DNA from: a virus
Virus record (IMG/VR): IMGVR_UViG_3300001472_000045
Location: 3,439-30,072 of that record
Direction: 5' to 3' (one strand)
DNA length: 26,634 bases
Shown in pieces: positions 15,947 to 22,665 of the stretch (position 1 is its first letter; each line of letters begins with the position of its first letter). The position numbers were made by a program, and so were the translations under genes. The notes below the pieces were generated by a model that was given only the letters and a program-made list of their open reading frames with translations, ran no database searches and was not told the DNA's origin.

Positions 15947-16255
15947 ATGTCAGAAAATACGAAAGCATTTATAGATAACTTAGAAGCCGGCAACAATGCA
16001 GACGCTGGTGAAGCATTTAAAAGTGCATTAAGAGATAAAATGGGTGACGCTTTAGATATCAAAAGAAAAGAATATGCGTCTAGTTTGTTTAACAAAGAAA
16101 CACCAGAGGCAATGCCTCATAGTGACCCTAAACCAGAAATTGCAACACCTGGAACATTTGCTCAAGATGGTTCAGTAGCAACACCTGGTCAACCAGAGTT
16201 AGACGGTAAAGCAGAGTTAGAGATTGCAGGCGATGGCGAAACTCAAGCTCAGTAA
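15947..16255 (+). CDS. gp67: Prohead core protein gp67
   Basis: A 102-residue acidic protein (T4 gp67 is 80). The part AGEAFKSALRDKMGDALDIKRKEYASSLF resembles the helical core of gp67-like prohead components. The tail is Pro-, Glu- and Asp-rich with two ATPG-containing repeats (IATPGTFAQDG and VATPGQPELDG, about residues 64-86). gp67 is part of the internal core that shapes the prohead and is destroyed by the gp21 protease. Its position between portal and protease is the T4 position. AGGAGA precedes the ATG. Its 3' end overlaps the next ORF by 23 bases. Confidence 0.75.
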   Translation: MSENTKAFIDNLEAGNNADAGEAFKSALRDKMGDALDIKRKEYASSLFNKETPEAMPHSDPKPEIATPGTFAQDGSVATPGQPELDGKAELEIAGDGETQAQ

Positions 16256-16481
16256 TATTGTCGAAAGAGAATTATATATCGACTCGAATTCTTTTAAATC
16301 TTTAAGTCCTAAAAAGAGGGCTGCCGTAAAAGATATTTACGAAAGAATACAAAAAGAAACTGGCGATATAATTAAAGTGTTTGAGGACGCCGTAGATAAG
16401 GCTGCCGAGTTTCATAATATTAATACAAATATTCTTTACGACTATTTCGATAAAGAATTAGAAGAACAATTAGGAGAATAA
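16233..16481 (+). CDS. gp68: Probable prohead core protein gp68
   Basis: An 82-residue protein from ATG 16233. A TTG nine bases upstream is open too, but ATG is preferred because it follows an AGG (16228-16230). The protein is predicted all-helical and highly charged: LKLSNIVERELYIDSNSFKSL, then PKKRAAVKDIYERIQKETGD and a C-terminal acidic helix. It lies between 67 and 21, where T4 has gene 68 (141 residues), so a prohead core role is inferred mainly from position; residue-level similarity cannot be confirmed. It overlaps gene 67 by 23 bases, implying coupling. Confidence 0.6.
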   Translation: MAKLKLSNIVERELYIDSNSFKSLSPKKRAAVKDIYERIQKETGDIIKVFEDAVDKAAEFHNINTNILYDYFDKELEEQLGE

Positions 16482-16483
16482 AA

Positions 16484-16735
16484 ATGGCAACAGTTATAGT
16501 TAAGGGCGAATTTATTAACAACCCTAGTGCTAACAACATTGGTTTAGCTCATTTTGTTCATTGTGTAGCTACAGGTGCTGCCCAATCTGTTATAGTAAAA
16601 GAAGCTGGCGGTACAACTTTAGGTAATATTTACCTACACGCAGCTGGCGATTCTATTATAATTGAAAAAGGTACAACTGATACTATTACATTGGCAGATG
16701 GTCACGCTAGTGCTGTCGGCTCACCAAGAAGTTAA
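16484..16735 (+). CDS. Small beta-rich probable virion protein
   Basis: An 83-residue protein, MATVIVKGEFINNPSANNIG onwards, with alternating hydrophobic strands, a central GGTTLGNIYLHAAGDSIIIEKG, and a C-terminal VGSPRS. There are no enzymatic motifs, signal peptide or membrane segment. A strong AGGAGA site precedes it (16471-16476), so it is probably well translated. It starts two bases after the probable gene 68 stop and sits inside the prohead operon, so a decoration, head or tail structural role is plausible but inferred. No T4 gene occupies this spot. I do not recognise a named family. Confidence 0.65.
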   Translation: MATVIVKGEFINNPSANNIGLAHFVHCVATGAAQSVIVKEAGGTTLGNIYLHAAGDSIIIEKGTTDTITLADGHASAVGSPRS

Positions 16736-16739
16736 TTAG

Positions 16740-17102
16740 ATGACTATATCAACCACCAAATTAGTAGATGATAATTTTAAGATTATTGTAAACTCAAACG
16801 GTGTTGGTGCAGAATTTCAGCAATTATTAGTTGATGTAGTTGGTAGTAATAATGCAAGTAGTGAACCTAAAGTTTCGATTGCAAATATGGCATTTGAGAT
16901 ATTAGGCACAGGTAAGGTTACTGTCTTCTTTAAGAATGACAATACCAAAAAAGTAGAATTATCAGGTAGAGGTAATTGGGGTTTAAAACCAGATGAGGTA
17001 AAACTACAAGACCCTATCGGAGATATAAGTTTAAATAGTGATGATACAGTTACAAAATATAATCTTGTAATTGAAACACACAAAGAAGCGGGATACAAGT
17101 AA
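16740..17102 (+). CDS. Probable virion protein, paralogue A
   Basis: A 120-residue protein, beta-rich with no catalytic motif. It is similar to the next ORF: both start with a TT-rich strand followed by Ile/Leu-x-Asp, have a central block with hydrophobic strands, a shared LSGxGxWxLxP motif (ELSGRGNWGLKP here), then PxGDxxLxxxD and a C-terminal xYxxxIE strand. It therefore arose by tandem duplication. The stop and the next ATG share a base (TAATG at 17100-17104). AAGAAG upstream is a weak ribosome binding site. It is probably structural, inferred from its place in the capsid operon. T4 has no counterpart here. Confidence 0.65.
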   Translation: MTISTTKLVDDNFKIIVNSNGVGAEFQQLLVDVVGSNNASSEPKVSIANMAFEILGTGKVTVFFKNDNTKKVELSGRGNWGLKPDEVKLQDPIGDISLNSDDTVTKYNLVIETHKEAGYK

Positions 17103-17494
17103 TGGCTGACATAGTAACAACACAAACAATAGCAGATACTTCAGGTGTTAAATTTGTTGTAAAGATGACAAACCAATCTGATGGTACAGGCGAAACTTTG
17201 GTAAAAAAGATAGACGCTTCAGAGTTGACTTTTATGACCGAAGACGCAAATAGAAAATTAAGTAAGATATGGTATTCAATCAATACTGCTAATAACAAAT
17301 CTGCCATAGAGCTTCTATGGGACGGAGTTACAGACGCTAGTATGGTTATATTATCTGGTCAAGGTTATTGGGATTTAAGACCAGCGGGAAATGAAATACC
17401 AAATAACGCAACCACACCAACAGGAGATGTACTACTATCTACAAAAGACTTTGCAAGTGGCGATAATTACACAATAATTGTAGAGTTTAGGTAA
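17102..17494 (+). CDS. Probable virion protein, paralogue B
   Basis: A 130-residue protein, the diverged tandem partner of the upstream ORF, carrying ILSGQGYWDLRP, PTGDVLLSTKD and a C-terminal YTIIVEFR. A central segment RKLSKIWYSINTANNKSAIELLWDG is beta-rich. No enzyme motif or membrane segment is visible. It overlaps its partner by one base, so the two products are probably made in similar amounts and may assemble together. It is followed by a late promoter and protease gene 21. Function is unknown; a structural role is inferred from context only. Confidence 0.65.
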   Translation: MADIVTTQTIADTSGVKFVVKMTNQSDGTGETLVKKIDASELTFMTEDANRKLSKIWYSINTANNKSAIELLWDGVTDASMVILSGQGYWDLRPAGNEIPNNATTPTGDVLLSTKDFASGDNYTIIVEFR

Positions 17495-17501
17495 TAATTT
17501 G

Positions 17502-17509
17502 TATAAATA
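17502..17509 (+). promoter_or_regulatory. T4-type late promoter box upstream of protease gene 21
   Basis: An exact TATAAATA lies seven bases after the upstream stop and 21 bases before the gene 21 ATG, with AAAGAGAGAAC as ribosome binding region. Confidence 0.8.
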
Positions 17510-17530
17510 GTTGGTACAAAGAGAGAACAT

Positions 17531-18175
17531 ATGAAACTAATTTCCGAAGAAGTACAAAATGCCGAGTATCTCGTAGAAGAAACTAACGGCAAAAAGTCAT
17601 ATAAAATCAGAGGTATCTTTCTTCAATCAAACATGAAGAATAGAAATGGTAGAGTGTATCCAAAAGAAATTTTGGAACAGGAAGTGAACAGATACAATAA
17701 AGAATTCATCCAAAAAAAGAGAGCATTTGGCGAACTAGGACATCCAGACGGTCCTACAGTAAACTTAGAGAGAGTATCACATATGATAAACTCTTTAACA
17801 CCAGATGGTAACAACTTTATTGGAGAAGCAAAAATTATGGATACACCATACGGTAAGATTGTAAAAGGTCTTATAGATGAGGGTGCTCAATTAGGAGTGT
17901 CTAGTCGAGGTATGGGGTCAATAATACAGCGTAACGGTGCAAACTATGTAAAAGATGACTTTTACCTTGCAACGGCGGCTGATATTGTTGCAGACCCAAG
18001 CGCTCCAGACGCTTTCGTAGAAGGCATTATGGAACAAAAAGAGTGGGTATGGGACAATGGTGTACTTGTTGAAAGGGATATAGAAGCCTGGAAACAAGAA
18101 ATAAGAACAGCGAAACGAAGAGCTTTAGATGAGGCTAAACTAAAAATCTTTGATTCGTTCCTTAAAAAACTTTAG
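17531..18175 (+). CDS. gp21: Prohead core protease gp21
   Basis: A 214-residue protein (T4 gp21 is 212), a serine protease with the herpesvirus-assemblin-like fold. MKNRNGRVYP (35-44) is the family signature. The catalytic His is H71 in FGELGHP, and the nucleophile is one of S124/S125 in LGVSSRG. After prohead assembly it cleaves the core (67, 68, 22) and trims the N-terminus of gp23, usually after Leu/Ile-x-Glu. A candidate site is present in gp23 (see that entry). It is in T4 order, with its own late promoter. Confidence 0.93.
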   Translation: MKLISEEVQNAEYLVEETNGKKSYKIRGIFLQSNMKNRNGRVYPKEILEQEVNRYNKEFIQKKRAFGELGHPDGPTVNLERVSHMINSLTPDGNNFIGEAKIMDTPYGKIVKGLIDEGAQLGVSSRGMGSIIQRNGANYVKDDFYLATAADIVADPSAPDAFVEGIMEQKEWVWDNGVLVERDIEAWKQEIRTAKRRALDEAKLKIFDSFLKKL

Positions 18176-18178
18176 TTT

Positions 18179-18186
18179 TATAAATA
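18179..18186 (+). promoter_or_regulatory. T4-type late promoter box upstream of scaffold gene 22
   Basis: An exact TATAAATA lies four bases after the gene 21 stop. It is 52 bases before the gene 22 ATG, which has AGAGGAG (18224-18230) as a strong ribosome binding site. It probably drives 22 and 23 at high level; no exact late box was found between these two genes. Confidence 0.8.
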
Positions 18187-18238
18187 ATACTAGAAACGAA
18201 AGTTTTTTAATTAATTAAAAAATAGAGGAGATTTCTCA

Positions 18239-19345
18239 ATGGCCGAAACAGAACAAAAGATTGAGGCGTTAGAAGCAGAAGCAGTGGTAGAGGCGCAAGC
18301 TAATCCATCAGCAGACGCTCCCAAAAAGAATGCTGTGGCGGCTGAACCTACTCACCTTAGTAATGAGGGCGAGGATTTAGGTCCAGCGGTAACTAAGCCT
18401 ACGGATTCTAATCCTGACGCAACAAAAAAGACTAAGCAAGTTTCTGGAGACGCTCAACAAAAATCAGCTGGCGCTGCTGACGCAATGCCGAAGATTAAAG
18501 AAGAGCAAGAAACAGAAGCAAGTGAAGGTTCTGAGGAAATATTAGAAACTAACGAAGATGAAGCAGTAGCTGAAGAAGCAGTTGAAGTAGTTGAAGAAGA
18601 CGAAAAAATTGATATCACAGCTGATGTTGACGCTTTAGTTAAGGACGAAGATTTATCCGAAGAATTTAAAACGAAGGCTGCAACTATATTTGAAGCGGCT
18701 CTTAACTCAAAAGTTAAAGAAGCTAAAAAGAAAATGCAAGCTGGATACGAAGAAAAACTTAAAACAGAATCAGAAAAAGCTAAAGGCGAACTCGTAGAAA
18801 AAGTTGACTCTTACCTTGCATATGTAGTGGAAGAGTGGATGAAAGAAAACGAATTGGCTTTAGAAAGAGGAATCAAAGGCGAGATTGCTGAAGATTTCAT
18901 TTCTGGTATGAAGAAACTATTTGAAGAACATTATATTTCAGTCCCAGACGAAAAGTATGATGTACTTGAAGACCAAGCTTCTAAGATTGATTCATTAGAA
19001 AAGAAACTTAATGAAGAAATCGAAAAGAATGTTGAACTTAACAAAAGCAATTCAGAAAAGACTGCTACTCAAATCGTAAGTGAAATGAGTGACGACTTAG
19101 CTGATACTGCCAAGGAGAAATTCAACAAACTTGCTGAAGAGGTTGAATATTCAAATGAAACAGATTTCAGAGCAAAGATTTCGACTATTAAAGAGTCGTA
19201 CTTCGGCGCTAAGAAAGAAGTGTCATCTGACATTGATGATGTAGCGGTAGGTGATTCAGTTGGTGAAACAATTGATTTATCTAAAAGCATGGCTGCTTAT
19301 ACCGCCGCTATTACTAAAACCAAAGACATTAAATTGTCAAAATAA
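18239..19345 (+). CDS. gp22: Prohead scaffold protein gp22
   Basis: A 368-residue protein, longer than T4 gp22 (269). The first 130 residues are extremely Glu/Ala/Asp-rich and probably disordered. The rest is helical and coiled-coil-like (EAALNSKVKEAKKKMQAGYE, SKIDSLEKKLNEEIEKN), ending in LSKSMAAYTAAITKTKDIKL, a tail typical of gp22. It forms the internal scaffold on which gp23 assembles, and is then degraded by gp21. Possible Leu/Ile-x-Glu cleavage sites include IKE and ILE in the acidic part. It sits between 21 and 23 as in T4. The extra acidic N-terminal length is the main difference. Confidence 0.9.
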   Translation: MAETEQKIEALEAEAVVEAQANPSADAPKKNAVAAEPTHLSNEGEDLGPAVTKPTDSNPDATKKTKQVSGDAQQKSAGAADAMPKIKEEQETEASEGSEEILETNEDEAVAEEAVEVVEEDEKIDITADVDALVKDEDLSEEFKTKAATIFEAALNSKVKEAKKKMQAGYEEKLKTESEKAKGELVEKVDSYLAYVVEEWMKENELALERGIKGEIAEDFISGMKKLFEEHYISVPDEKYDVLEDQASKIDSLEKKLNEEIEKNVELNKSNSEKTATQIVSEMSDDLADTAKEKFNKLAEEVEYSNETDFRAKISTIKESYFGAKKEVSSDIDDVAVGDSVGETIDLSKSMAAYTAAITKTKDIKLSK

Positions 19346-19372
19346 TATAAAATAATAGAGGAGAGATAAAAA

Positions 19373-20707
19373 ATGTATTTATCTGAAACACACGAAAAAA
19401 AATGGCAGCCAGTTTTAGAACACGCAGATTTACCAAAAATCGGTGATTCTTACAAACGAGCTGTAACTGCTACAATCTTGGAAAACCAAGAGCGTGCAAT
19501 GAAAGAGGACTCAGCATTCTTAAGCGAAGCTGCTCCAACTAACTCAACAGGTGCTTCAATTTCTAACTGGGATCCAATTTTGATTTCATTAGTAAGAAGA
19601 GCAATGCCTAATCTTATCGCATACGATATCGCTGGTGTACAACCAATGACTGGTCCAACTGGACTTATCTTTGCAATGAGAAGTAGATATGACGCACAAA
19701 ACGGAACTGAAGCTTTATTTGATGAAGCTGATACAGACTTTTCTGGCAGAAACAAAGCCGGTTCAGCTATAGAAGGTTTCTCAACTACTGCTCATGCAGG
19801 CACAAACCCTGAGGTTCTTAACGACTCACCTGCCGGTACTTACACAAAAGGTACTGCAATGACTACAGCAGCTGCTGAAGCATTAGGTGACGCTTCTGGA
19901 AATAGTTTTGCAGAAATGGCATTCTCAATCGAGAAGTCAACTGTAACTGCTAAATCAAGAGCTCTTAAAGCAGAATACACTATGGAACTTGCTCAAGACT
20001 TAAAAGCAATCCATGGTTTAGACGCTGAAACAGAACTTGCGAATATCCTATCTGCTGAAATCCTTGCGGAAATCAACAGAGAAGTAGTTAGAACTATCTA
20101 CATCAACGCAGAAAAAGGTTCACCAGCAGGTAGTGTTACTACAGCAGGTGTATTTGACTTAGATACTGACTCAAACGGCAGATGGTCTGTTGAAAGATTC
20201 AAAGGTCTTATGTTTAACCTTGAAAGAGATGCAAACAGAATAGCACAAAGAACAAGAAGAGGTAAAGGTAACATTATCATTACTTCAGCTGATGTTGCAA
20301 GTGCTCTTCAAATGGCAGGTGTATTAGACTATACTCCAGCTCTTAACAACAATCTAACAGTTGACGATACTGGTAATACTTTTGCTGGTGTTCTTAACGG
20401 TAGATTTAAAGTGTACATTGACCCTTATAGTGCAAACTCAGCGTCTGCTCACTACTATGTAGTTGGCTACAAAGGTACTTCACCTTATGACGCAGGTATG
20501 TTCTACTGTCCATATGTACCACTACAAATGGTTAGAGCAGTTGGTCAAGATACTTTCCAACCGAAAATCGGTTTCAAAACTAGATACGGCTTACAAGCAA
20601 ATCCTTTTGCTGAAGCTGGAACTGGTGACGCAGCTGTTATTAACGGTGCTGGTTCTGCTAACGCTAACAGATACTACCAAAGAACGCAAGTTGCGAACTT
20701 AATGTAA
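19373..20707 (+). CDS. gp23: Major capsid protein gp23
   Basis: A 444-residue protein (T4 gp23 is 521) with an HK97-type fold by family. WDPILISLVRRAMPNLIAYD and GVQPMTGPTGLIFAMRSRY are the well known gp23 core used as a marine marker. A probable maturation site is LSE-AAP at residues 50-55, after which gp21 would remove the first 52 residues. AGAGGAGAG is a strong ribosome binding site. No exact late box is seen directly upstream (TATAAAATA is one base too long), so it is probably transcribed with gene 22. It is followed by a strong terminator. A second capsid-type gene (24) is absent, as in marine T4-like phages, so gp23 may also form the vertices. Confidence 0.97.
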   Translation: MYLSETHEKKWQPVLEHADLPKIGDSYKRAVTATILENQERAMKEDSAFLSEAAPTNSTGASISNWDPILISLVRRAMPNLIAYDIAGVQPMTGPTGLIFAMRSRYDAQNGTEALFDEADTDFSGRNKAGSAIEGFSTTAHAGTNPEVLNDSPAGTYTKGTAMTTAAAEALGDASGNSFAEMAFSIEKSTVTAKSRALKAEYTMELAQDLKAIHGLDAETELANILSAEILAEINREVVRTIYINAEKGSPAGSVTTAGVFDLDTDSNGRWSVERFKGLMFNLERDANRIAQRTRRGKGNIIITSADVASALQMAGVLDYTPALNNNLTVDDTGNTFAGVLNGRFKVYIDPYSANSASAHYYVVGYKGTSPYDAGMFYCPYVPLQMVRAVGQDTFQPKIGFKTRYGLQANPFAEAGTGDAAVINGAGSANANRYYQRTQVANLM

Positions 20708-20730
20708 TATCTGTTTTTACAGAAACATAG

Positions 20731-20760
20731 AAAAAGGGGGCTTCGGTCCCCTTTTTTTTT
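20731..20760 (+). terminator. Strong intrinsic terminator after gene 23
   Basis: GGGG-GC-TTCG-GT-CCCC forms a stem closed by a stable UUCG tetraloop. It is extended by AAAAA/TTTTT pairing and followed by a run of T residues (20752-20760). It lies 24 bases after the capsid stop. The A tract upstream also gives a terminator-like structure on the opposite strand, although no minus-strand gene is present. Confidence 0.95.
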
Positions 20761-20776
20761 GGTCTCCTCCTAGATG

Positions 20777-20790
20777 GATAAATATAAATA
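20777..20790 (+). promoter_or_regulatory. Overlapping late promoter boxes after the terminator
   Basis: GATAAATA (20777-20784) and an exact TATAAATA (20783-20790) overlap by two bases directly after the gene 23 terminator. Either would restart late transcription for the small ORF and gp3. The leader would be about 15-20 bases, containing AAAAAGAGAT. Confidence 0.75.
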
Positions 20791-20811
20791 TGGATAAAAA
20801 GAGATAATTAG

Positions 20812-21018
20812 TTTGCGTGGATATTAGGTTTAGGTGCATTTATAGCCACCATTGCCATTATCACGGCACCTGATAAACTAAACAGACTAGAGTTTATTGA
20901 AAAAAAGATTGAGGATATACAAAGACAAAGAGTTGTTTTGACTGAAAAAGAAAAACAACTAGAGAAACTAGCAACCGAAAAAGATTGGGCAGAGGTCGAC
21001 AATGACAATAACAAATAG
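20812..21018 (+). CDS. Small membrane/coiled-coil protein without a canonical start
   Basis: An open frame of 68 codons after a TAG at 20809-20811. The translation has a hydrophobic, membrane-spanning-like N-terminus (AWILGLGAFIATIAIITAP), then a charged coiled-coil segment (residues about 22-60) ending in WAEVDNDNNK, so it looks protein-coding. It has no in-frame ATG or GTG near the front; the nearest in-frame candidate is ATA at 20821. AGAG at 20800-20803 predicts a start near 20811-20815, where a TTG exists only in another frame, closing after four codons. Possibilities are a non-standard start, a sequence error, or decay. The 3' end overlaps gp3 by 17 bases, as expected for a coupled real gene. 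Topology resembles small phage membrane proteins, but no function is recognised. Confidence 0.45.
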   Translation, partial: FAWILGLGAFIATIAIITAPDKLNRLEFIEKKIEDIQRQRVVLTEKEKQLEKLATEKDWAEVDNDNNK

Positions 21019-21625
21019 TTTAGCAAGACAACCAACAAGTTTAGATTATGCGTCACCAACGCAGTTTAAGTTTCAAATCAGTAAACTACCTAAAGTAGAA
21101 TACTTTTGTACAAGTGTTAACTTGCCTTCACTTACAATTAGTGAAACAACACAACCAACACCTTTTGTTGACTTACCTATGCCTGGTACTAAACTAACAT
21201 ATGGTACTTTATCAATGAGTTTTTTGGTTGATGAGAATTTAGAAAACTTCCAAGAGATACATGGATGGATTAGAGGACTAGGCTTTCCTGAAGATTACTT
21301 AGAATATGGTAATCTTGCAAAAGCTGGCGCAGACCGATTTCCTGGTGGTCAAAACGCAGTATCAAGTGAACCAGGTAAAGTTAAATATGGAACTACAAAA
21401 CAAGGTGCTGTATTTTCTGACGCAACATTGATTGTATTAACAAGTAAAAATAACCCTATTGTGGAGTGCAGATTTAGAGATTTATACCCTACATCTATAG
21501 GTGAGTTACAATATGACCAACAGGCGACAGATGTACAATATCTAACAACAACAGTAAGTTTCAATTACAGTAAATATGATTTTGCTCCTGTAGGTGCCTC
21601 AAGCACTACAGTTACAACTTCTTAA
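21002..21625 (+). CDS. gp3: Probable tail completion / sheath stabiliser gp3
   Basis: A 207-residue protein (T4 gp3 is about 176). DYASPTQFKFQISKLPKVEYF, LPMPGTKLTYGTLSMSFLVDE and IHGWIRGLGFPEDYLEYG are the pattern of the protein found between gene 23 and uvsY in marine T4-like phages, where it is called gp3. By fold it is related to tail-tube-type proteins, so a tube-initiator or terminator role is the alternative. In T4, gp3 terminates the tail tube. AGAGG at 20991-20995 is the ribosome binding site. It is the last late structural gene before the early promoter at 21632. Confidence 0.68.
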   Translation: MTITNSLARQPTSLDYASPTQFKFQISKLPKVEYFCTSVNLPSLTISETTQPTPFVDLPMPGTKLTYGTLSMSFLVDENLENFQEIHGWIRGLGFPEDYLEYGNLAKAGADRFPGGQNAVSSEPGKVKYGTTKQGAVFSDATLIVLTSKNNPIVECRFRDLYPTSIGELQYDQQATDVQYLTTTVSFNYSKYDFAPVGASSTTVTTS

Positions 21626-21631
21626 CCACAC

Positions 21632-21660
21632 TTTACTTTTTACTGTTTTTATGTTATAAT
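21632..21660 (+). promoter_or_regulatory. Sigma70-type early promoter upstream of uvsY
   Basis: TTTACT (21632-21637), a 17-base spacer, and a perfect TATAAT (21655-21660) lie seven bases after the gp3 stop and 22 bases before the uvsY ATG. No TATAAATA is present. It fits a host-polymerase early promoter opening the recombination and transcription-control block. Confidence 0.7.
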
Positions 21661-21682
21661 GAAGTGAATATAAGGATAAATT

Positions 21683-22111
21683 ATGGATTTAGAAAAACTA
21701 CAAGAAATGGCCGACAAAGACTTGGCCATTAATGAAACTGAATTAGATTTAGAATCCCTTAAAACACCACAACTACACAACAAGTATATGAAACACTATA
21801 CTAAGTTTAAGTTGATGTTGACTAAAGCGGAAACGGATTATAAACAGTTAAAAAGACACAAATGGGAATATTATACAGGCAAATCAGACGCACAGGTCTA
21901 TGCCGAAAAACCATTTGATTTAAAAATACTAAGAACAGATGTTGACAAATACATTGAATCGGATGATGATTTAATTAGAGGTAAACAAAAAATTGAATAC
22001 CTGTCAGCTTGTGTTGATTACTTAGATAGAACAATCAGACAAATATCAAATAGAACATTTACTATAAAGAACGCTATTGACTGGCGAAGATTTACTAGTG
22101 GTGCTGTGTAA
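21683..22111 (+). CDS. uvsY: Recombination mediator UvsY
   Basis: A 142-residue protein (T4 UvsY is 137). LNxTELDLESLKTPQLHNKYM-type N-terminus, YKQLKRHKWEYYTGK in the middle and IRQISNRTFTIKNAIDWRRF at the C-terminus match the family. UvsY displaces gp32 and loads the UvsX recombinase on single-stranded DNA in recombination-dependent replication. It is the first gene after the sigma70-like promoter. Its stop overlaps the next ATG by one base (TAATG at 22109-22113). In T4, uvsW lies near uvsY; here an oxygenase separates the two. Confidence 0.93.
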   Translation: MDLEKLQEMADKDLAINETELDLESLKTPQLHNKYMKHYTKFKLMLTKAETDYKQLKRHKWEYYTGKSDAQVYAEKPFDLKILRTDVDKYIESDDDLIRGKQKIEYLSACVDYLDRTIRQISNRTFTIKNAIDWRRFTSGAV

Positions 22112-22665
22112 TGTTTTTAGAAAATATTTATCATATAAAAACCGGTATTGTACCTTTAGATTTTTGTAATAGTATTATTGCAGAGGGAATGTCATCTAAT
22201 ATGACAAAATCAAAAATACAAGATGGTAATAAAGATAATAGAAGCTCTAGTGTAGGTTGGTTAGATAATAAAAAATTACAAACATCTCTAAGTAATCTTA
22301 TTCAATTGGCTAATGACGAAAGTAATTGGAACTTTTCTTTAAAAGAATTTGAACCTCTACAGTATTCAGAATATAATAAAGGTGACCATTATGATTGGCA
22401 TATTGATAGTCATAGAAAACCATATGATAATGGTATGATTAGAAAGTTAAGTTTTACTTTATGTTTAAATGATGATTATGAGGGTGGTGATTTTAGAATA
22501 AGTCAACCACATCCTAATTCAGACAAAGTGGTTGTTGAATCTTTTAAACCTAAAACAGGAACTATGATTGTATTTCCTAGTCACATATGGCATAAAGTAG
22601 GTGAAGTTACAAAAGGTACTAGAAAATCTTTAGTAGGTTGGGTTGTAGGAAAACAATGGCAGTAG
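22111..22665 (+). CDS. 2OG-Fe(II) oxygenase, PKHD type, between uvsY and uvsW
   Basis: A 184-residue protein with a complete motif set: H97-x-D99 (YDWHIDSH), H161 (FPSHIWHKV), and R171 (TKGTRKSL) ten residues on. IRKLSFTLCL and DYEGGDFRI are as in the P4Hc/PKHD branch. It is a clear paralogue of the 6869-7546 gene but lacks that protein's longer loops; both genes even share the 15-base string ACAAAAGGTACTAGA. The substrate is unknown. It overlaps uvsY by one base and uvsW by ten, so it is translated within the early recombination operon, at a different time from its late paralogue. Confidence 0.85.
   Translation: MFLENIYHIKTGIVPLDFCNSIIAEGMSSNMTKSKIQDGNKDNRSSSVGWLDNKKLQTSLSNLIQLANDESNWNFSLKEFEPLQYSEYNKGDHYDWHIDSHRKPYDNGMIRKLSFTLCLNDDYEGGDFRISQPHPNSDKVVVESFKPKTGTMIVFPSHIWHKVGEVTKGTRKSLVGWVVGKQWQ

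Noticed and set aside
19346-19354. TATAAAATA before gene 23 as a late promoter
   Set aside because: One base longer than the exact box. Gene 23 can be transcribed from the box before gene 22, so I did not list it.
20808-21059. 83-codon minus-strand frame over the small ORF and gp3 start
   Set aside because: Hydrophobic Leu/Ser-rich antisense of a coiled-coil coding frame. The forward frame has the ribosome binding site, late boxes and overlap with gp3.
22638-22655. TTG start giving a six-residue longer UvsW
   Set aside because: ATG at 22656 has a well spaced AGGAA and yields a family-like N-terminus.
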